64,000 nt of DNA from contig OW388303.1 of the NCBI GenBank assembly GCA_936450465.1, positions 11,439,021 to 11,503,020 on the forward strand, read 5' to 3'. Made by a program: the position numbers and the translations under genes. Positions 58,936 to 64,000 of this stretch are shown piece by piece. Numbering within the stretch: the first letter of the stretch is position 1; each line of letters opens with the position of its first letter. The notes under the pieces were generated by a model that saw only the letters and a list, made by a program, of their open reading frames with translations, had not been told where the DNA came from and did not search any database. The stretch comes from Gibbula magus. Taxonomy: Eukaryota > Mollusca > Gastropoda > Trochida > Trochidae.

Positions 58936-59540
58936 GTATACGATTTATATTTTATTGATTTCTTAGATGCTTTCAACCTTTTGATAATGTGTAGTGCTGA
59001 TATGTGCAGTTCAATAAAACGTAAAGTGTATGATTTGTGGATTGGTTAATATTACAGCAGTTCAGAGAAGTCGTTGTATTCACGGATGTATAGGTCGCCT
59101 GTAATTGAATAGACAGATAACAGACACTGCTAAAATACATTTCACAAGTGCATAGTGAAGTTCACATACATTGCTATCTGAGCTAAAAATTCCAACATAA
59201 ATATTTACATATTTTAAACATATATTTACTCAGCTGATGATTTGAAATTCGATGGTTTCTTATAATAAACATGTGTACGACAAATTTGATAGATCTACCT
59301 GTATAATATGAATCCTGTTTGACATTTCTTTTTTGCACATCTATCAGACACATTCTATGTTGAAATTACTAACAGATTCACCAAACATAGTGCCTACTCT
59401 TTGAAATACCATTGCACATATATATTTTGAAAGATATTTTGTTATCTAATGTTGTCCAGGTGAAACATTTCAAATTATATTTATTTGGCACTTGGTACAT
59501 CACAAATGCATAGCTTGGTAGCGCTACATTGAGCAATCGC
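58936..59540. other. Spacer
   Basis: No gene or repeat recognised. Confidence 0.35.
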
Positions 59541-59588
59541 GTTCAAGAGAGGTTTAAAAGTAATCGCTCATTGAAACCTCTCTTGAAC
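59541..59588. repeat. Short perfect hairpin
   Basis: GTTCAAGAGAGGTTT (59541-59555) pairs perfectly with AAACCTCTCTTGAAC (59574-59588) across an 18-base loop. Confidence 0.85.
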
Positions 59589-59759
59589 ATGTCCCTGATG
59601 TCTTATGGGGTGGAAGGAGAAGCAAAAACGTAATATGGTCATCTTTGTCCATACATACATTTTTAGATTTTTTCCTTTCCGACAGGACATAGAGATCGAT
59701 TACCAGAGTATTCACACAAAATCTTTATTAAAATACGATAAAAGAGAATCAAAGTTAGT

Positions 59760-60010
59760 TTGCAATCAGAGACGTCGTTGTAAAGGTGACATTTGTCCAT
59801 GGCACGTTATAATGCTATATTTTGAATTAAAGGTTGGATAAACTTTTCTCGTTCAATGTGTTTCCTCGGGGTATGCTGTTTGAATTTGCGTTAATAATTG
59901 ATCATAAACATGCTGAGGAATAAAGAGGACCAAATCCGAGACCAAAACTGAAACTGAAAGGTTTATTTGAATTATTTATATCAGACATACCCGGATCAAA
60001 AACACTCTTT
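59760..60010 (+). repeat. Dispersed repeat, copy 2 (partner at 53274-53510)
   Basis: Same orientation and landmark order as copy 1. Shortly after it, AACAGAGGTTATGTGGGAAG (60139-60158) resembles the 222-bp repeat of TRIM gene 1. Confidence 0.6.
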
Positions 60011-60159
60011 ACATCTTTACAGTCAAAGACAAAGACTCTTTTAAGACGCGAGTTCATGTGATAAGGAGTAGAGATATAATCCGTGAAACCTGTTTTTACT
60101 GCTATGGCATATTGCCAGTACCGAGAAATATGGCCCAATTGGAACAGAGGTTATGTGGG

Positions 60160-61034
60160 AAGAATTGACGGGTTATCGCTGTGGGGAGATAATATACACT
60201 GATATCCACAGCGCATTGCTCGGCTCATATTGGCTCCCCCCATCACTCGTAGAGCTAAGAGAATAAAACAAGAACACAAACAAGCATCTTATTAAAGATT
60301 AAATTAAAGTCCATATTTTCTCTAGATGAAATAATATAATATTCTTTTCAATGAAGTAACACTTTCAATAATAGTAACATGAATACCCTTGAATGTTTAA
60401 TACATATACCTGTAATTGTACCTTCGTGTCATTATGTATTCAAGTTAACCCATATCTTAATGAGTAGGTCATATATCTTGGCGACATGGAGAAAATGTTA
60501 TAAGGGAATTTCCTCCTAAACATTTGAGAACGTTTACATCAAACACTGTATTCAATGCATTGTTAATCAAACAGCTACTACATATGGTTACATGCTTGAG
60601 AGACATGGAATATCACCATATCAGCTCTCACCATAGAACAAACACGTTCTGTCGCGATTATTTACTTTTATAGGTCAAATAACCAAAATGCGTATATGAC
60701 ATTGACATTGACCCCGATGGCCATAATTTGAACATTTTGTTTTTAAAATTGTAATTTATCTTGCAATGAGAAGTTATGTAGGAAATAGTCGCCTGTGTAG
60801 TGAAGTCGTGTACACTGGTATTTTTATTGCTTACTTTGTTTTCAATGGCTTGGGTTTAATAAACTACCAGAACTTTGTGTCGACCTTTCGTTACTGGTAA
60901 TAACCTAAGACATGAATATGATATGAAAACATCAACTGATGGATAAAAGTAGGTCTCAGTTCTTATAAGTAGGCCATCGGCCTGTAACACCATATAGATT
61001 TTATAAGCAATTGCTATAACATAACATGCTGCAC
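60160..61034. other. Spacer
   Basis: No feature recognised in this AT-rich stretch. Confidence 0.35.
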
Positions 61035-61056
61035 GTCAGAAGTAAACATCCATTTT

Positions 61057-61097
61057 ATGGCTAGCGCTTTCAGCTGTACTCAGCTTCTTCAGGCCAT
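61057..61097 (-). ncRNA. Hammerhead ribozyme motif, inverted left copy
   Basis: Reverse complement of the motif at 61522-61562, identical over all 41 positions including boxes CTGAAGA and GAAA, stem II AGCTG/CAGCT and stem I ATGGC/GCCAT. Confidence 0.75.
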
Positions 61098-61117
61098 TAC
61101 ATAACGGATAAAACTAT

Positions 61118-61400
61118 GTGACTGTTATTATTAAACAGGACGGCCGTTTAGAGACTGATCTGTATTATAAATCTACAGATACACATCAGTATCTGGATTT
61201 CCAATCATGTCATCCAAGTCACACTAAACGAAATATCCCATACTGCCTTGCCAGAAGAATATGTGCTATTGTCACAGAAGACACTCAAAAGAAAGAACTT
61301 CAAATGAGCTCAAGGACTTTTTGTTAATTCAGAATTATCCTGAAAATCTGGTTTTAGATGGTGTAATGAAAGCTGCTTCAACATGACCTCAGATAGCCCA
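61118..61400 (+). pseudogene. Penelope-like protein fragment
   Basis: The frame at 61118 reads QDGRLETDLYYKSTDTHQYL, then CHPSHTKRNIPYCLARRICA, a conserved block of Penelope-type proteins after the reverse transcriptase core. It stops at 61327. The shifted frame continues NELKDFLLIQNYPENLVLDG, so a single-base frameshift lies near 61300. Start and end are both truncated. Confidence 0.75.
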
Positions 61401-61521
61401 AGTTAAACTCTAAAACTTGATGTCTCTACTCCATTATGCTACCATGAAGTATGACGTCATAATACTATGACGTCACAATGTACAAGACGACGTTGCCTGA
61501 CAACGTTTTATCCGTTATGTA

Positions 61522-61562
61522 ATGGCCTGAAGAAGCTGAGTACAGCTGAAAGCGCTAGCCAT
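61522..61562 (+). ncRNA. Hammerhead ribozyme motif, right copy
   Basis: Stem I ATGGC (61522-61526), CTGAAGA (61527-61533), stem II AGCTG/CAGCT with AGTA loop (61534-61547), GAAA (61548-61551), self-complementary GCGC (61552-61555), TA ending at the cleavage position (61556-61557), stem I GCCAT (61558-61562). Stem III is too short to close alone, as in known Penelope hammerheads, which suggests dimeric action. Confidence 0.8.
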
Positions 61563-61646
61563 AAAATGGATGTTTACTACTTCTGACTCCATCATTTTTT
61601 ATATATTTCATGCCTGAGAGTTTGACAATCTTCTGATTGTGAACTT

Positions 61647-61649
<3 letters not shown>

Positions 61650-61682
<33 letters not shown>
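61650..61682. repeat. TA microsatellite
   Basis: About 16 TA units following GTGTG, close to the Penelope-like fragment. Confidence 0.9.
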
Positions 61683-61686
<4 letters not shown>

Positions 61687-63179
61687 AAGAAATGTTCAAA
61701 CTCTATGGTCACATATATATCAAAATGAAAAAGATGAAGTTGAAATAAGTTATTGTAGGAATATAAATATACTCAGATGTTTATGAAATAACATAAGTAA
61801 TTTCTTTGCATGATAAATATACACGGACACGTTCCTAATCAAGTCCTCATTCTTGTTTGACATTAAATAATACAAAAAAGTTGTTTTGAAGTACCTTTTA
61901 CATTGAAGTATTGCTGTCTAATGTTTGAAAGTGTTTAGTATAAAATGGTAACTATTCGTCCTCTATATCTCCCTATTTACATAGTCTACACAATCTATAT
62001 TTGCGTAGGTATCATTATTATCTTTTTATCGAATGACATCATGATAACATATTGTTCACTTGTTATCTAAGTAGCGCAATTGTCTCCCTTTCTTTTCTTC
62101 TGGATACGACGAGACACATATTGGACTGCAGGTAAATGTAGAAAATTACGAATTTCGTGTTTTTAAATATTAATGATGACGAAGACAGTATTTTGTTTTG
62201 ATCATTTGATTTTGATGTAGCATAAATAATAATTGAATTGACCATTGTGAACACTGAATTTACAGTTCAAACTGTCATTACACGCCCGTCTCACTATCTC
62301 TATCTAAACAGATTAGTTCAATCCAAACTCATTACAAAGGTTGACTGTTAATATCCTCCTCAATCATGAACATTACAGTTTTCTATAATCTCAAGTATAT
62401 TGAAATAATCAACAAATGAGAGACTACGTGTAAGTAGACATTTCTAACTGGTTTCGTATATTTTAAAAATTATTCAAGAAGGATAAAAGTATCAACATTC
62501 ATGGCGTCCTATAAAACTATGTATGTGTTGCAACATTTGAGACAATCATTAAGTAGCTTTTAACATTTAGTAATCATTCTCTAATCAAACGTGATTCAAC
62601 AACGATATCTTAAATTTAAATAAACCTAAAGGACTGTACGAGATGATGATTACCATTTTAGAAAATTATAATTCATTGGGTAAAGCGTGAGGGGTCGCAG
62701 ATCCTAATCGTGGTGTTCTTTATTATATCACGCTTTATAGCGATGATACGATGGTCATGACTGAGAAATCGTGGTTTGTTAACCTTTAAAATGTCACAAA
62801 TAATTGGTTAACCTTAATCATGTTTATAGATTAACACTATTATCATAACTGTCTTCAATATCTGGTATGATTTGATAAAACACAAGTTATATGCATAAAA
62901 CACTGTCTGCAAATCTGAACCATCATTTCTACCAACAGCTTATACACATTGTTTACATGTAAAAAGATAACAAATATGGCTATCACTGTCTTATCGCTAA
63001 GCACACGGGTGTTGTTTGATAAGTACATGTGTCAATTTACAATATCTAAAGCATATCCAACATGTTCAATATGCGAATTATTCATTCTTATACAATTATA
63101 AACTGGTAATGAGGTCAATACCTGTTTATATTGACCCGAGAAAAAATATTGACCACGGACGAAGTCGACAGTCAAGTGA
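61683..63179. other. Spacer upstream of TRIM gene 3
   Basis: AT-rich with no gene or defined repeat recognised. Confidence 0.35.
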
Positions 63180-63400
63180 TCGCCTCTCAACCCTAGAGAG
63201 CTAACATTTCATGTACAGACACCTTGGACAATGGAGATTCTAAATTGTAGATTTCGTGACACTGTGACCCCAAATTTGGGTCACAGGGATCATGACCTAA
63301 AAACCTATGTTCCTCTTCTTCTCTAGTATAAAAAAACTCTAGAAAGCTGAAATATTGTGTACAGACTCCTTGGCCAATAGGAATTATATGAATGCATGTC
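63180..63400 (+). repeat. AGCTCATC-family core fragment
   Basis: CTAGAGAGCTAACATTTCAT, GATTCTAAATTGTAGATTTC and GTGACCCCAAATTTGGGTCA give one and a half core units. Both ends of the element are missing. Confidence 0.6.
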
Positions 63401-63872
63401 GTCTCTGTAATTCAGGGATTTTGGAAATTAAAATTATCAATCTTTAAAGCTGGAATTGGATTTTAAATTGTAGACTTGTTAAAAACTACTTCTGAAAAAG
63501 TTGAACTTTAAAGGAGCAATGCGAACTACGTACATTCGAAGGAAACGGAAAAGTATATAGCCATACTGTCGGGAATGTTCTAAATATTCCTGGAGTAAGT
63601 AAAAATGCTAATCAACTTCTGCAATCACATGCATTTCTGTATTTCTAAATGCTAATATAATAGTTCGCCTCTTTTTCATTTATTTGAACGGCTTTCGAAA
63701 AATAATACACTCTGCGAGAATATGATATGAATTTAAATTTCTGTTCGTTCTACTTATTTTGGAAACATTTTGTTTTATCGGATGATATATTTAACTTTTT
63801 ATAAACAAAATATGTTGGGCTCGGCAGGTTGACATAATGTGAACACAACTGGTCAAGGTTGCAACTATAGGA

Positions 63873-64000
63873 ATGGCGGAGGCTAGGGACACAATAGACG
63901 TCAGTGACTTGAAGGAAAACTTTCTGGAATGTGGCATTTGTCTGGAACACTTTGACCAAGCAGAACGACGTCCTCGTCTCCTGGTCAGCTGTCTACACGC
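63873..64000 (+). CDS. TRIM-type RING/B-box protein, N-terminus only (TRIM gene 3, cut by window end)
   Basis: The ATG at 63873 opens MAEARDTIDVSDLKENFLEC, then GICLEHFDQAERRPRLLVSC and LH at the window edge. RING ligands C20, C23, C40 and H42 match TRIM genes 1 and 2. An acceptor (CGGCAG) 35 bp upstream, followed by GTTGACATAATGTG, aligns with the 5' leader of TRIM gene 1 (GGTGACATGATGTG), so the 5' exon layout is shared. The rest lies beyond the window. Confidence 0.85.
   Translation, partial: MAEARDTIDVSDLKENFLECGICLEHFDQAERRPRLLVSCLH

Larger units (their letters stand above)
61035..61592 (+). mobile_element. Penelope-like element fragment between inverted hammerhead-bearing ends
   Basis: About 80-bp ends are near-perfect reverse complements: left from GTCAGAAGTAAACATCC (about 61035) to GATAAAAC (61116), right from about 61505 to 61592 with a 3-base insertion. 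Each end carries a hammerhead motif. Between them lies a short Penelope-type coding fragment on the plus strand. Penelope elements are known to have terminal repeats in direct or inverted arrangement, with hammerheads. This copy lacks the reverse transcriptase core and the GIY-YIG endonuclease core. Confidence 0.75.

Overview
The window is eukaryotic nuclear DNA, most likely from a bivalve mollusc or a close lophotrochozoan. Genes are intron-split with GT/AG borders, AT-rich spacers and dense repeats. Retroelement relics of L2/CR1, L1-like, DIRS-like and Penelope types lie beside tandem-cored repeats with bivalve-like features, and there is a cluster of RING/B-box (TRIM) genes. The organism call is an inference from style; no species marker was seen.

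Layout. (1) 1-10.3 kb: a minus-strand HPDL-like dioxygenase gene (four exons, 9793 down to 5816; the 3' exon was not found), with mobile-element relics in its introns. (2) 10.3-13.3 kb: a Tc1/mariner-type MITE, several copies of an AGCTCATCAGGC-ended repeat, a 107-bp palindrome, and a minus-strand hammerhead ribozyme motif at 13232-13276. (3) 13.4-16.3 kb: TRIM gene 1 (RING, two B-boxes, coiled coil), probably spliced to an acidic segment plus an eight-cysteine zinc finger. (4) 16.35-22.0 kb: more AGCTCATC elements, one carrying about 24 tandem copies of a 145-bp monomer. (5) 23.6-37.4 kb: a 1.95-kb sequence repeated four times in tandem; the last copy is split by a CR1/L2-type LINE, a second LINE remnant and a DIRS-like element with inverted terminal repeats. 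(6) 39.5-52.9 kb: TRIM gene 2, whose coiled-coil exon appears to be followed by phase-1 exons encoding PARP14-type RRM domains, with decayed spare exons in the introns. (7) 53-63.8 kb: no gene seen; dispersed repeats, foldbacks, and a Penelope-like fragment flanked by inverted hammerhead ribozyme motifs. (8) 63.87-64.0 kb: the start of TRIM gene 3, cut by the window edge.

The three TRIM genes are tandem paralogues on the plus strand. They share the N-terminal ubiquitin-ligase exon and the intron just before the start codon. Genes 1 and 2 differ in what follows the coiled coil. The most notable candidate is gene 2: an E3-ligase N-terminus joined to a chain of PARP14-like RNA-recognition motifs. 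Splicing is inferred from splice signals and reading phase only, with no transcript evidence.
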